The position numbers and the translations under genes are program-made. Source: Leclercia adecarboxylata (GTDB taxonomy: Bacteria > Pseudomonadota > Gammaproteobacteria > Enterobacterales > Enterobacteriaceae). Taken from it: DNA of 64,000 nt. Below the pieces are notes generated by a model, which saw only the letters and a list, made by a program, of their open reading frames with translations, searched no databases and had not been told where the DNA came from. The DNA lies in contig NZ_CP040889.1 of the NCBI RefSeq assembly GCF_006171285.1, positions 3,286,001 to 3,350,000 on the forward strand, in the 5' to 3' direction. This document shows, one piece after another, positions 43,941-53,982 of the stretch. Position 1 is the stretch's first letter. Every line of letters starts with the position of its first letter.

Positions 43941-46900
43941 TTATCCGATCAACACAAAATCATGCATATCGACGGTGTTAGCCTTTACGTTCTCCAGCGT
44001 AATGATATTGCCATTAGCCGGGTTGCCGAGGGTTATCAGGGTGCTGTTCCCGGCTCCCCCGGCAATACTGACGCTGCTGGCAAAGTTCGCCGCGCTAATG
44101 CCCAACGCACTCAGATCGAGATAGTCCTGTCCGCCGCTGGGATTGCTGTCGAAGCCGCCGGTAATACGGTCTCGCCCGAAGCCTGCGCTAAAGACGAAGG
44201 TGTCATTTCCGGCACCCCCGTTCAGGATATCGTCACCCTGGCCGCCCTCGAGCCTGTCGTTACCCGCTCCGCCTGTCAGCTTATCGTTACCGGCTCCGCC
44301 CTGAAGGTTATCGGCGCCGTCACCTCCATCGAGGGAATCATTTCCCGCGCCGCCGTTCAGCTGGTCGTTTCCTCCCATCCCATACAGCGAGTCATTGCCG
44401 CTGCCACCGGTGATGGTATTGGCAGTGGCATTCCCTTTGCCGGTGAAAGCGCCTGTCCCGGTGAACACCAGGGTTTCAACGCTGGTGGTGAGCGTGTAAT
44501 TGTTGAGGGTGGTCTGGACAACATCATTGGTCCCGCTATTGAGATCTTCCTTGACGATATCTTTTGTATTATCAACCAGATAAATATCGTCTCCGGCACC
44601 GCCTGCCATGGTATCGGCACCCGCGCCACCCTCTAGCCTGTCGTTGCCCGCTCCGCCTGTCAGCTTATCGTTACCGGTCCCGCCCTGAAGGATGTCGGCA
44701 CCGTCACCTCCATCAAGGGTGTCATTACCGCTGCCGCCGTTGAGGCTATCGTTGCCGGCCCCGCCGTTCAGCGTGTCGTTACCGGCCCCACCGTTCAGCA
44801 CGTCGTGACCGATCCCGCCATTGAGGATGTCATTGCCGTTCCCGCCGTTGAGGACGAGGTTGTTGTTGGCAACAACCGGCGGTTTACCGAGCTGGCTGGT
44901 CCCGAAGATGTCCTCGGGAAGATTGGTCAGGCCGGTGTTGCGTGCCACGATGGCGGCAAAGCCCTGCTCCTCGAGGACGTCGTAGAAGTCCAGATGTTCC
45001 ACGCGGTCGATATAGTAGAGCCGGTCACCTTCCTGAATGCGGTCAAGTTGCTCGTGGATGATGACCCAGAAGGTCTGGCCCACCACGCCGCCATTAATGT
45101 GCTTCTCGGCGAGTCCGCCCACGAACAGATCCACCCTGTCGATGCCCTTGACGGTGTTGCCGTTAACAAACTGATAGCCAGGGTTGGCCGCCAGGAAGCC
45201 GGCAATCTGCGAATCCTCCAGCACGAGGTCCGGATAGGCCTGTTTGAACTGCGCAATGACGGTGTCGCTGAGGTTGTTCCGGGCCTGGAAGTCCTCCCAT
45301 GAACTGTATGGCGTGAGATCGACGGCAAAGCTGACCGCCTCCTTCACGTAGGGATCGCGGGAGGCCAGCAGGTCGGCGCGGATCTGGTTCATCGAACCCA
45401 GACCAACGTCCCACTCGCGGGCAACGTCGAAGGCGAACACGTCAGCACTCATACGCACCAGGTCGTTTCGCACAGCGTCGACGATATTGACGTCGACTTC
45501 TTCCGCCGCCTGGACAACACCTCCGGCGATGATCCCGGCGGCACCCAGTTGCTCATAGCCTGGTTTTGGAGAGTAGGGCAGTTGCGATGCAGGGAATTTG
45601 AACGCGCTGGTGTCGTTGGTCGGGTTGAGGAACGCGTCAAACAGCGGGACCTCCGTGGCATTGCCCTGCGCGTCGAGCACCGTCAGCGTCTGGCCGATTA
45701 GCGAATGACCGAACCGGTAAGCGGCCACCGCAAACTCGTGCGAGACGCGGGCATCCGTTTCCGGGTTGTACTCGACGAAGCCGTGATCGCCTTCGCCTCT
45801 CATGCCGCCCAGCAGCTTGTCGGCAAAGTCGGTGTAAATAACGCGCTGATATTCCGCCTCGTTGATGATCTTGGCCGCCTGGAACAGCTCTTCCGCGGTT
45901 CCCACAAATCCGGCCTCGAGCAGTCCGTTGACGTGGAAGTTGTGGTTCCGCGCCCAGATGTTGTGCACCGCAGTGAGGGCGATGTTCTCGTTCGCCCGTC
46001 CGTCACCCGCCACGTAGTGGTCGAGCAGGTTGATAAAGGGGTTGGTGTCGAGCAGCAGCGCAAAGCCGCTTTCCATGAAATTAGCGGTCATGGCAGGGAG
46101 CATCGACTGGTTGATCGCGCCATTGCTGTCGACCAGTCCGGCGTAGTACTCCCGGAAGGTGGCGTTGTGATCCCCCGGCAGCGAGGTGTCGGAGAACAGC
46201 GTGTTGTTGTTCCAGTGATGCAGGATCAGTTCTCTCAGCGTAGGCAGCAGCTTAAAGTTCGGATTGGAGGGATCCAGTCCGCCCTCCAGCAGCTTGCCCG
46301 TAAACCCGCCCAGCCCGTCGCCTTCGCGCAGGAACTGGCCGACGAGCTCGTTCGAGCCGTAAGTCTGGTTCTGGTCAGCGAATGGCGAGGTCTTATTGAG
46401 ATGCTGCGGGATGCCGTTGGCATCAATGCTGTCAACGGTGCCGCGCGTCAGGTCCGCGGGGTTGGGCACCGAGCCCGGCGCGCCAATCTGGATGGTTCCG
46501 TTCCCGCCCTTGGCGAGGAAATCGAGACCGTGATCGAAGTACTGACCGAAGGCCGTGAACAGGCTGTTCACGTTGGCGGCGTTGCCGGAAAGCTCTGCTT
46601 CCTGGGTGCCAAGGGCATCGCTGATGGCACGCGGATCCAGCCCGGCGAACAGGGGGTTGATGTCGCGGTTGTGCGTGGTCTCGTTGTAAGCGCCGTAGTG
46701 CGCGTCGGTGAGTCGTATAAACGGCTGATCGGCTGAACCATAGTCAAGGTGAGTACGGTTATTGCCGGTGCCTTCGAGATCGCGGATCCCGAGAGCATCG
46801 TTGTCTTCACCGCCTTCGCGCCCGTTGACGAGCTCCTTCAGGCTGGCGACATCGCTGGCAGTGAGCGGGAAGGCACCGTCGCCGGCAACATCGTCTTCGC

Positions 46901-47264
46901 CGCCGCCGTCATCATCGTCATCCCCCGATGATTTATTGCTCGCCAGGATAACGGGTTCGGCCGCTTTTTTCACTTCAACCGTGGATAAGAGGGTGGCCGT
47001 CTGGTCAGGGATAATCTTTGACGGCGGCGACGCTGTCCCGGTGTATTCCGCTTTATAGGAGGGAGTAAACAGGCGCTGAAAGCTGTGATCTGTCGTATCA
47101 GGCTTGTCCTGTCGTGTGACCAGATTACTGAATCCAACATCAGGGGGGCTCGTACTGACTGGCACCTGGCTGAGTATATTGGCGTTGGCTCCGTCGAAAT
47201 ACGCTTGAGTTATCGCGTTTTGCTGGAGGAGATATTTAAGGTCATGCTTTTTGACATTGTTCAT
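43941..47264 (-). CDS. RTX-repeat animal-type haem peroxidase, putative type I secretion substrate
   Basis: It has about 1107 residues from ATG 47264 (GAGAG eight bases upstream); the frame extends to 47279. The peroxidase domain lies at about 160-790, with the distal histidine region [30 protein letters not shown] and the proximal histidine in [11 protein letters not shown]. From about 810 there are two blocks of GGxGxDxLx calcium-binding repeats and a T1SS-like tail ([20 protein letters not shown]). There is no N-terminal signal. PehA of Pseudomonas putida has the same architecture. No secretion genes are nearby. Confidence 0.85.
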   Translation of the reverse strand: MNNVKKHDLKYLLQQNAITQAYFDGANANILSQVPVSTSPPDVGFSNLVTRQDKPDTTDHSFQRLFTPSYKAEYTGTASPPSKIIPDQTATLLSTVEVKKAAEPVILASNKSSGDDDDDGGGEDDVAGDGAFPLTASDVASLKELVNGREGGEDNDALGIRDLEGTGNNRTHLDYGSADQPFIRLTDAHYGAYNETTHNRDINPLFAGLDPRAISDALGTQEAELSGNAANVNSLFTAFGQYFDHGLDFLAKGGNGTIQIGAPGSVPNPADLTRGTVDSIDANGIPQHLNKTSPFADQNQTYGSNELVGQFLREGDGLGGFTGKLLEGGLDPSNPNFKLLPTLRELILHHWNNNTLFSDTSLPGDHNATFREYYAGLVDSNGAINQSMLPAMTANFMESGFALLLDTNPFINLLDHYVAGDGRANENIALTAVHNIWARNHNFHVNGLLEAGFVGTAEELFQAAKIINEAEYQRVIYTDFADKLLGGMRGEGDHGFVEYNPETDARVSHEFAVAAYRFGHSLIGQTLTVLDAQGNATEVPLFDAFLNPTNDTSAFKFPASQLPYSPKPGYEQLGAAGIIAGGVVQAAEEVDVNIVDAVRNDLVRMSADVFAFDVAREWDVGLGSMNQIRADLLASRDPYVKEAVSFAVDLTPYSSWEDFQARNNLSDTVIAQFKQAYPDLVLEDSQIAGFLAANPGYQFVNGNTVKGIDRVDLFVGGLAEKHINGGVVGQTFWVIIHEQLDRIQEGDRLYYIDRVEHLDFYDVLEEQGFAAIVARNTGLTNLPEDIFGTSQLGKPPVVANNNLVLNGGNGNDILNGGIGHDVLNGGAGNDTLNGGAGNDSLNGGSGNDTLDGGDGADILQGGTGNDKLTGGAGNDRLEGGAGADTMAGGAGDDIYLVDNTKDIVKEDLNSGTNDVVQTTLNNYTLTTSVETLVFTGTGAFTGKGNATANTITGGSGNDSLYGMGGNDQLNGGAGNDSLDGGDGADNLQGGAGNDKLTGGAGNDRLEGGQGDDILNGGAGNDTFVFSAGFGRDRITGGFDSNPSGGQDYLDLSALGISAANFASSVSIAGGAGNSTLITLGNPANGNIITLENVKANTVDMHDFVLIG

Positions 47265-47712
47265 GTTCATTACTCTCAATAATGATTATGACAAGGCATG
47301 GAAATGCGCAGCCCGCATTACACGCCTGGATTTGCTAAATAACATATGCACTTAGCTTCTCTTGTTATATCGCGACGCGTCCCTGGCTAAATTAATAAAG
47401 TCAAAAAGCAACAGCCTTCAATAACTATCCAGCGATCCAATAACAGATGTGAACTTTTCCAGGAAGATATTTGAGGAAACCCCCGATAATAATTGATTAT
47501 TAATTTGGCCAGGTTAAAAACAATAAGATAAAAGTTTAAAGGCAGTTCTGATAAATAATACGTTACTATCACCGCTTCGCTGTTATGGCGAAACGAGCGT
47601 ATATCCTGGGTAATTATAATAATCGTAAGCGTGCTTATTTATTCGCGAAAATAAGTGAGTGAATAGCGTTGTATTATCACAGGATGGTCATTCACTACCC
47701 CAACGTCACTCC

Positions 47713-47738
47713 TGTCATCGTCACTTCTGACGATGACA
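47713..47738. promoter_or_regulatory. Candidate FhlA upstream site of hydN
   Basis: A perfect 11-bp inverted repeat, TGTCATCGTCA-CTTC-TGACGATGACA, lies 45 bp upstream of the sigma-54 promoter. Confidence 0.7.
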
Positions 47739-47783
47739 CCTCCCAATCAAACAAAAACCCTGTAAATTCAATACATTAAAATC

Positions 47784-47798
47784 TGGCGCGATTTATGC
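47784..47798 (+). promoter_or_regulatory. Sigma-54 promoter of the hydN operon
   Basis: TGGCGCGATTTATGC: GG and GC are 10 bp apart, 39 bp before the hydN ATG. Confidence 0.78.
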
Positions 47799-47837
47799 AT
47801 ACCTTCCCGCGCTTATAATCATTGCCGGAGTTAAAGG

Positions 47838-48383
47838 ATGAATCGCTTTATCATTGCCGATGCCAGCAAATGCATCGGCTGTCGTACCTGTGAGGTGGCC
47901 TGCGTTGTTTCCCACCACGACACCCAGGACTGCGCGTCGCTGACCCCGCAGAACTTCCTGCCGCGCATTCACGTCATCAAAGGCGTCAACGTCTCCACCG
48001 CCACCATGTGCCGCCAGTGTGAAGATGCCCCCTGTGCCACCGTCTGCCCGAACGGGGCGATCACCCGCGATAACAATTTTGTGCACGTCCACCAGGAGCG
48101 CTGCATCGGCTGCAAAACCTGCGTGGTCGCCTGTCCTTACGGCGCGATGGAAGTGGTGCTGCGGCCGGTTGTCCGCAGTATCGGCAGCGGGCTGAACGTC
48201 ATGTCGGAAAAAGCCGAAGCCAACAAATGCGATCTCTGCCATCACCAGCCGGACGGTCCGGCGTGCGTGCAGGCCTGTCCGACCAACGCCATTGTCTGCA
48301 TCGACAGAAAAAAACTTGAGCAGCTGAGCCTGGAGAAACGCCGTCGGGCGGCTCTGGACAACGTCTCTTCCATGATGCTGTAA
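47838..48383 (+). CDS. hydN: Electron transport protein HydN
   Basis: This 181-residue ferredoxin-like protein has four 4Fe-4S motifs (CIGCRTCEVAC, CRQCEDAPCATVC, CIGCKTCVVAC, CDLCHHQPDGPACVQAC). It resembles HycB and is tied to formate dehydrogenase H activity in E. coli. Here it is followed directly by a Cys-type FdhF gene, so it may be the electron acceptor of that enzyme. Confidence 0.93.
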   Translation: MNRFIIADASKCIGCRTCEVACVVSHHDTQDCASLTPQNFLPRIHVIKGVNVSTATMCRQCEDAPCATVCPNGAITRDNNFVHVHQERCIGCKTCVVACPYGAMEVVLRPVVRSIGSGLNVMSEKAEANKCDLCHHQPDGPACVQACPTNAIVCIDRKKLEQLSLEKRRRAALDNVSSMML

Positions 48384-48421
48384 GCATTGCTTTCTTTTCA
48401 CTTTTAGCAGGTCTGTTACTG

Positions 48422-50572
48422 ATGAAAAAAATCACCAGCGTTTGCCCTTACTGCGGTGCGGGCTGCAAATTAAAACTCGTCGTTGAGAACAATAAAATCG
48501 TCCGTGCCGAAGCGGCAGAGGGCGTCACTAACCAGAATCAGCTGTGCCTGAAGGGCTATTACGGCTGGGACTTTCTCAACGACACCCGCATCCTGACGCC
48601 GCGTCTGACGCAGCCGATGATCCGCTACCAGAAGGGCGGCAAGTTTGAGCCGGTCTCCTGGGAGGAGGCCATTCGCTACACCGCCCGGCGTCTCGGCGAG
48701 ATCAAGGCGAAGTATGGCCCGCGCGCCATCATGACCACCGGCTCGTCGCGCGGAACGGGGAACGAAACCAACTACGTGATGCAGAAGTTTGCCCGTGGGG
48801 TGCTTAACACCAACAACGTCGACTGCTGCGCCCGGGTGTGCCACGGGCCGAGCGTTGCCGGGCTGCAGGAGACGCTCGGCAACGGGGCGATGAGCAACTC
48901 CATCAGCGATATCGAACACTCAAAATGCCTGCTGATCTTCGGCTACAACTGCGCCGACTCGCACCCCATCGTCGCCCGCCGGGTGATCAAAGCCAAACAG
49001 AACGGCGCGAAGGTGATCGTCTGCGATCCGCGCAAAATCGAGACGGCGCGCATCGCCGATCGCCATCTGCAGATCAACAACGGCTGCAACATGGCGCTGG
49101 TCAACGCCTTCATCTATACGCTGCTGGAGGAGAACCTCTACAACAGCGACTACGTGGCGCGCTACACCGACGGGCTGGAAACGCTGCGTGAAACGGTGCG
49201 CGACTACGCTCCGGAAAATGTCGAAAGCATCACTGGCGTCAGTGCCCGGCAAATCCGCGATGCGATGCGCATTTATGCCGCCGCGCCGTCCGCCACCGTG
49301 ATGTGGGGGATGGGTGTCACCCAGTTTGGTCAGGCGGTGGACGTGGTGAAAGGGCTCTCCACCCTGGCGCTGCTCACCGGCAACCTCGGGCGCGAACATG
49401 TGGGCGTTGGCCCGGTGCGCGGCCAGAATAACGTCCAGGGGGCGTGCGACATGGGGGTCATTCCCAACCAGTTCCCCGGCTATCAGGACGTGACCGACCC
49501 GCAGGTGCGGGAGAAATTCGCCCGGGCGTGGGGCGTCGATCCCGAGCGGATGGATGACCAGGTGGGCGTGCGCATCACCGAAGTGCCGCACCTCGCGCTG
49601 GAAGGGAAGGTGAAAGCCTATTACATCATGGGGGAAGATCCGCTCCAGACCGAGGCGGACCTGGGCCTGGTGCGCAAAGGCTTTGCGGCCCTCGACTTTG
49701 TGGTGGTGCAGGACATCTTCATGACCAAAACCGCCGAGGCGGCGGACGTGCTGCTGCCCGCCACCTCCTGGGGCGAACACGGCGGAGTCTTTACCTGCGC
49801 CGACCGTGGCTTCCAGCGCTTTGAAAAAGCCGTTGAGCCAAAGTACGACGTCAAGCGCGACTGGGAGATCGTCAGCCTGATCGCGACAGAAATGGGCTAC
49901 CCGATGCACTACCGCGACAACCAGCAGATCTGGGACGAGATGCGCGAACTCTGTCCGCTGTTCTACGGCGTGACGTACGAAAAAATGGGCGACATGGGCC
50001 ACGTCCAGTGGCCTTGCCCGACGCTCGACCATCCGGGCACGCCGTGGCTCTACGAGGGCAACCGCTTCGACACGCCGAACGGCAAAGGCCAGCTGTTTGC
50101 CGCCCCGTGGCGCAAACCTGCGGAAATGCCGGACGCCGACTACCCGCTGGTGCTCTGCACCGTGCGCGAGGTGGGTCACTACTCCTGTCGCTCCATGACC
50201 GGCAACTGCGCCGCGCTGCAGGCCCTGGCGGATGAGCCGGGCTTTGTGCAGATGAACCCGCAGGATGCGGCAAAACTGGGTATTCAGGATCGCCAGCTGG
50301 TGTGGGTCAGCTCCCGTCGCGGGAAGGTGATCAGCCGGGCGGACGTCAACGAGCGCATCAATCAGGGCGCGGTCTACATGACCTATCAGTGGTGGATTGG
50401 GGCCTGTAACGAGCTGACCCAGGACAACCTTGACCCCATTTCGAAAACGCCGGAAACCAAATACTGCGCGGTCAAAATCGACGCCATCGCCGATCAGCCC
50501 TGGGCGGAAAATTACGCCCAGACCACCTATCACGACATGAAATCACGCCTGCGTGAGGCGGTAGAGAGTTAA
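48422..50572 (+). CDS. FdhF-like formate dehydrogenase with Cys in place of selenocysteine
   Basis: The 716 residues match FdhF along the whole length. The N-terminal 4Fe-4S set is C8, C11, C15 and C42 (CPYCGAGCK, LCLKGYYGWD). The active-site residue is Cys140 (TGC at 48839-48841) in CARVCHGPSV, where FdhF has Sec. The molybdopterin-binding regions GPVRGQNNVQGACDMG and EVGHYSCRSMTGNCAALQAL are conserved. It lies 38 bp after hydN and 3 bp before hypF. Oxidation of formate to CO2 is expected, with lower turnover than the Sec form. Confidence 0.9.
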   Translation: MKKITSVCPYCGAGCKLKLVVENNKIVRAEAAEGVTNQNQLCLKGYYGWDFLNDTRILTPRLTQPMIRYQKGGKFEPVSWEEAIRYTARRLGEIKAKYGPRAIMTTGSSRGTGNETNYVMQKFARGVLNTNNVDCCARVCHGPSVAGLQETLGNGAMSNSISDIEHSKCLLIFGYNCADSHPIVARRVIKAKQNGAKVIVCDPRKIETARIADRHLQINNGCNMALVNAFIYTLLEENLYNSDYVARYTDGLETLRETVRDYAPENVESITGVSARQIRDAMRIYAAAPSATVMWGMGVTQFGQAVDVVKGLSTLALLTGNLGREHVGVGPVRGQNNVQGACDMGVIPNQFPGYQDVTDPQVREKFARAWGVDPERMDDQVGVRITEVPHLALEGKVKAYYIMGEDPLQTEADLGLVRKGFAALDFVVVQDIFMTKTAEAADVLLPATSWGEHGGVFTCADRGFQRFEKAVEPKYDVKRDWEIVSLIATEMGYPMHYRDNQQIWDEMRELCPLFYGVTYEKMGDMGHVQWPCPTLDHPGTPWLYEGNRFDTPNGKGQLFAAPWRKPAEMPDADYPLVLCTVREVGHYSCRSMTGNCAALQALADEPGFVQMNPQDAAKLGIQDRQLVWVSSRRGKVISRADVNERINQGAVYMTYQWWIGACNELTQDNLDPISKTPETKYCAVKIDAIADQPWAENYAQTTYHDMKSRLREAVES

Positions 50573-50575
50573 TCA

Positions 50576-52798
50576 ATGAGTACAAACGGCACGCTGGTGC
50601 GCATTCGCGGCAAAGTCCAGGGGGTGGGATTCCGCCCCTGGGTCTGGCAGGTGGCGCAGCAGCTGGAGCTTAAGGGCGACGTCTGCAACGACGGGGACGG
50701 GGTGGAGGTGCGCCTCGTCGGTGAGGCGCAGGCTTTTATCCGCCAGCTGGCCGCCGGATGTCCGCCGCTGGCGCGCATCGACGACATCAGCCAGCAGCCC
50801 TGGCGCTGGGCGCAGCGCCCGGTGGACTTCACCATTCGTGCCAGCGCCCACGGCCAGATGACCACCCAGGTGGTGCCGGATGCCGCCACCTGCCCGGCGT
50901 GTCTGGCCGAGATGAACGATCCGCACGAGCGCCGCTACCGCTACCCGTTTATCAACTGCACCCACTGCGGGCCGCGCTTCACCATTATCCGGGCGATGCC
51001 CTACGACCGCCCGGCCACCACCATGGCGGCGTTTGCGCTCTGTCCGGCCTGCGAGGCGGAGTACCGCAACCCCGCCGACCGGCGCTTTCACGCCCAGCCG
51101 GTGGCCTGTCCGGACTGCGGGCCGCAGATTAGCTGGGTGAGCGGTGCGGCGCGTGAGGAGCGGGAGCCCGCCCTGCAGGCCGCTGTGTCAATGCTGAAAC
51201 AGGGCGGGATCGTGGCTATAAAAGGGCTGGGTGGCTTCCATCTGGCCTGTGATGCGCAAAACCCTGCGGCGGTAAATACCCTTCGCGAGCGTAAGCGCCG
51301 CCCGACTAAGCCGCTGGCGGTGATGATCCCCGAGCGTCTGGCGGTGTGGCTGCCTGCTGACGTGCAGGCGCTGCTGCGCTCCCCGGCCGCGCCGGTGGTG
51401 CTGGTGGCTAAACACACGCTGTTTTGCGAGGCCATCGCCCCCGGCCTTAACGAGGTGGGGGTGATGCTGGCCGCCAACCCGCTCCAGCACCTGCTGATGC
51501 AGGATCTCGATCGCCCCCTGGTGATGACCTCCGGCAACCTCAACGGCTGTCCGCCAGCGTTGACCAACGACAAAGCCCTGCGCGATCTGGCCGGGATCGC
51601 CGACGGCTGGCTGCTGCACAACCGCGATATCGTCCAGCGCATGGACGACTCGGTGATGCGCGCCAGCGGCGAAATGCTGCGCCGCGCCAGGGGCTTTGTG
51701 CCGGATGCGCTGCCGCTGCCGCCCGGTTTTGAGCATGCGCCGTCGCTGCTCTGTCTCGGGGCGGATCGCAAAAATACCTTCTGCCTGGTGCGCGGCGGGC
51801 AGGCGGTGCTGAGCCAGCATCTGGGGGATCTGCATGATGACGACGCACAGGCCCAGTGGCAGCAGGCGCTGACCGCCATTCAGGACATCTGGCAGTTTAC
51901 CCCCGAGCGGGTGGTGACCGATGCCCATCCCGGGTATCGCTCCACGCAGCTGGGGGAGGCGATGCCCTGTCCGCAGCATCGCGTGCTGCATCACCACGCC
52001 CACGCCGCGGCCTGCATGGCGGAGCACGGCTGGCCGCGCGACGGCGGGGATGTGATTGCCCTGGTGCTGGACGGTATCGGCCAGGGCGAGAACGGCGCGC
52101 TGTGGGGCGGGGAGTGCCTGCGGGTGAACTACCGCACCTGTGAAAAGCTGGGCGGACTGCCTGCGATGGCGCTGCCCGGGGGCGATCTGGCCGCGCGCCA
52201 GCCGTGGCGCAACCTGCTGGCCCAGTGGCAGGCGTTTGTGCCGGAGTGGCCGACCCTGCCGCAGACCGCCCTGCTGGAGAATAAACCCTGGCAGCCGCTG
52301 GCCCGGGCCATCGAACGCGGGATCAACGCGCCGCTGGCCTCCTCTGCCGGTCGGCTATTCGACGCCGTGGCAGCGGCGCTGAACTGCGCCCCGGAACAAA
52401 TCAGTTATGAAGGGGAGGCTGCCTGTCGGCTGGAGGCGCTGGCCCTGAGCGCCGCGCCGCAGAGCCATCCGGTTACGATGCCGGTGCGCGACGGCGAACT
52501 GGATATGGCCACCTTCTGGCGGCAGTGGCTGAGCTGGCAGGCGTCTGACGCTGAGCGGGCGTGGGCCTTTCACGACGCGCTGGCTAAAGGGCTGGCGACG
52601 CTTGCGGGCGAACATGCCCGGCAGCATCAGCTTTCCACCATTGTGTGCAGCGGGGGCGTGCTGCACAACCGCCTGCTGCGGGAACGTCTGCAGTTCTGGC
52701 TGAGCGATTTTACCGTGCTGTTTCCCGGGCGGCTTCCCGCCGGTGACGGGGCGGTGGCATTTGGGCAGGCAGTGATTGCCGCCGCGATTTTTTCTTGA
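50576..52798 (+). CDS. hypF: Hydrogenase maturation factor HypF (carbamoyltransferase)
   Basis: This 740-residue protein has an acylphosphatase domain ([16 protein letters not shown], 12-27), zinc fingers ([32 protein letters not shown], about 104-185), a YrdC-like domain ([20 protein letters not shown]) and a Kae1-like domain ([30 protein letters not shown]). It makes carbamoyl-adenylate and loads HypE. It is in the hydN operon, as in E. coli but with fdhF between. Confidence 0.96.
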   Translation: MSTNGTLVRIRGKVQGVGFRPWVWQVAQQLELKGDVCNDGDGVEVRLVGEAQAFIRQLAAGCPPLARIDDISQQPWRWAQRPVDFTIRASAHGQMTTQVVPDAATCPACLAEMNDPHERRYRYPFINCTHCGPRFTIIRAMPYDRPATTMAAFALCPACEAEYRNPADRRFHAQPVACPDCGPQISWVSGAAREEREPALQAAVSMLKQGGIVAIKGLGGFHLACDAQNPAAVNTLRERKRRPTKPLAVMIPERLAVWLPADVQALLRSPAAPVVLVAKHTLFCEAIAPGLNEVGVMLAANPLQHLLMQDLDRPLVMTSGNLNGCPPALTNDKALRDLAGIADGWLLHNRDIVQRMDDSVMRASGEMLRRARGFVPDALPLPPGFEHAPSLLCLGADRKNTFCLVRGGQAVLSQHLGDLHDDDAQAQWQQALTAIQDIWQFTPERVVTDAHPGYRSTQLGEAMPCPQHRVLHHHAHAAACMAEHGWPRDGGDVIALVLDGIGQGENGALWGGECLRVNYRTCEKLGGLPAMALPGGDLAARQPWRNLLAQWQAFVPEWPTLPQTALLENKPWQPLARAIERGINAPLASSAGRLFDAVAAALNCAPEQISYEGEAACRLEALALSAAPQSHPVTMPVRDGELDMATFWRQWLSWQASDAERAWAFHDALAKGLATLAGEHARQHQLSTIVCSGGVLHNRLLRERLQFWLSDFTVLFPGRLPAGDGAVAFGQAVIAAAIFS

Positions 52799-52812
52799 AT
52801 CTGGATCTGACT

Positions 52813-53832
52813 ATGTACATGAAATATTTCAATAACCATCCCAAAGCCATGGCGCTGATGCTGGCGTTAATCGCAACCAACATTCTGGCCTGGGCGCTGG
52901 CCTTTTACCTCTTTCACGCCACGCCGTCGCTTCTGGCGGCCAGCCTGCTCGCCTGGTGCTACGGCCTGCGCCACGCGGTGGATGCCGACCACATCGCCGC
53001 CATTGATAACGTCACCCGCAAGATGATGCAGCAGGGCAAACGCCCCTGCGGCGTGGGGGCCTGGTTCTCGCTGGGGCACTCGACGATTGTGGTGCTGGCC
53101 TCCATTGCCATCGCCGCCACCGCCACGGCGTTCAGCCGCAATATGGAGTGGTTCCACGAAACCGGCGGCACCATCGGGACGGCGGTCTCGGCTTTCTTCC
53201 TGCTGGCGATGGCGCTGGTGAACCTGGTGATCCTGCGCGACGTCTGGGGCAGCTTTAACAAAATGAAGCGCGGCGAAAGCGTGCCGGATGCGGTGTCGTT
53301 TGCGCAGGGCGGGGTGATGAACTGGCTGTTCCGCTCGGCGTTCCGCCTGGTCACCCGCAGCTGGCACATGTATCTGGTGGGCTTCCTGTTCGGCCTCGGG
53401 TTTGATACTGCCACCGAGATCGGCGTGCTGGGGATCTCCGCAGCCGGTGCCTCCAGCGGCATGTCGGTGTGGGCGATTATGGTCTTCCCGCTGCTGTTCA
53501 CCAGCGGCATGGCGATGATCGACACCCTCGACAACCTGATTATGGTGGGTGCGTACGGCTGGGCGTTCAACAAGCCGCAGCGCAAGCTCTACTACAACAT
53601 GACCATCACCGGCACCTCGGTGGTGGTGGCGCTGTTTATCGGCGGGCTGGAAGCGCTGGGTCTGCTGGCGGATAAGCTGGGCCTGGAGGGCGGCCTGTGG
53701 AACGGCGTCGCGGCGCTGAACGACAACCTGGGCAACGCCGGGTTTATCGTGGTCGGGCTGTTTGTCGCCTGCTGGCTCATCTCTCTGATTAACTACCGCT
53801 TTAAAGGCTACGACGCTCTGATTGTCCGCTAA
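52813..53832 (+). CDS. NixA/HoxN-type nickel permease
   Basis: The family signature RHAVDADHIAAIDN (HX4DH) is at about residues 53-66, with LGFDTATEIGVLG and GMAMIDTLDNLIM as further NiCoT motifs and about eight transmembrane helices. ATG 52813 gives 339 residues; a TTG at 52795 overlapping the hypF stop is possible. Placement in the hydN-fdhF-hypF operon indicates nickel supply for hydrogenase-3. Confidence 0.9.
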   Translation: MYMKYFNNHPKAMALMLALIATNILAWALAFYLFHATPSLLAASLLAWCYGLRHAVDADHIAAIDNVTRKMMQQGKRPCGVGAWFSLGHSTIVVLASIAIAATATAFSRNMEWFHETGGTIGTAVSAFFLLAMALVNLVILRDVWGSFNKMKRGESVPDAVSFAQGGVMNWLFRSAFRLVTRSWHMYLVGFLFGLGFDTATEIGVLGISAAGASSGMSVWAIMVFPLLFTSGMAMIDTLDNLIMVGAYGWAFNKPQRKLYYNMTITGTSVVVALFIGGLEALGLLADKLGLEGGLWNGVAALNDNLGNAGFIVVGLFVACWLISLINYRFKGYDALIVR

Positions 53833-53842
53833 CGTCATCCCT

Positions 53843-53875
53843 GTCCGTTCGTCATGACACTTTTGACGAACGGAC
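53843..53875. promoter_or_regulatory. Candidate FhlA upstream site of fdhF
   Basis: A 12-bp inverted repeat GTCCGTTCGTCA / TGACGAACGGAC is separated by TGACACTTT, 55 bp before the sigma-54 promoter. It could also act as a transcription stop for the nickel permease gene. Confidence 0.65.
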
Positions 53876-53930
53876 CTCTCACCTTCATTTATCCCACTAT
53901 TTTTCAATGACTTAATTTAATATTTCAGGC

Positions 53931-53945
53931 TGGCATAGTTAATGC
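53931..53945 (+). promoter_or_regulatory. Sigma-54 promoter of fdhF
   Basis: TGGCATAGTTAATGC: GG and GC are 10 bp apart, 37 bp before the ATG. Confidence 0.85.
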
Positions 53946-53982
53946 ATAGCGCTGGGGACATATTACCAACGGAGTAACACCG

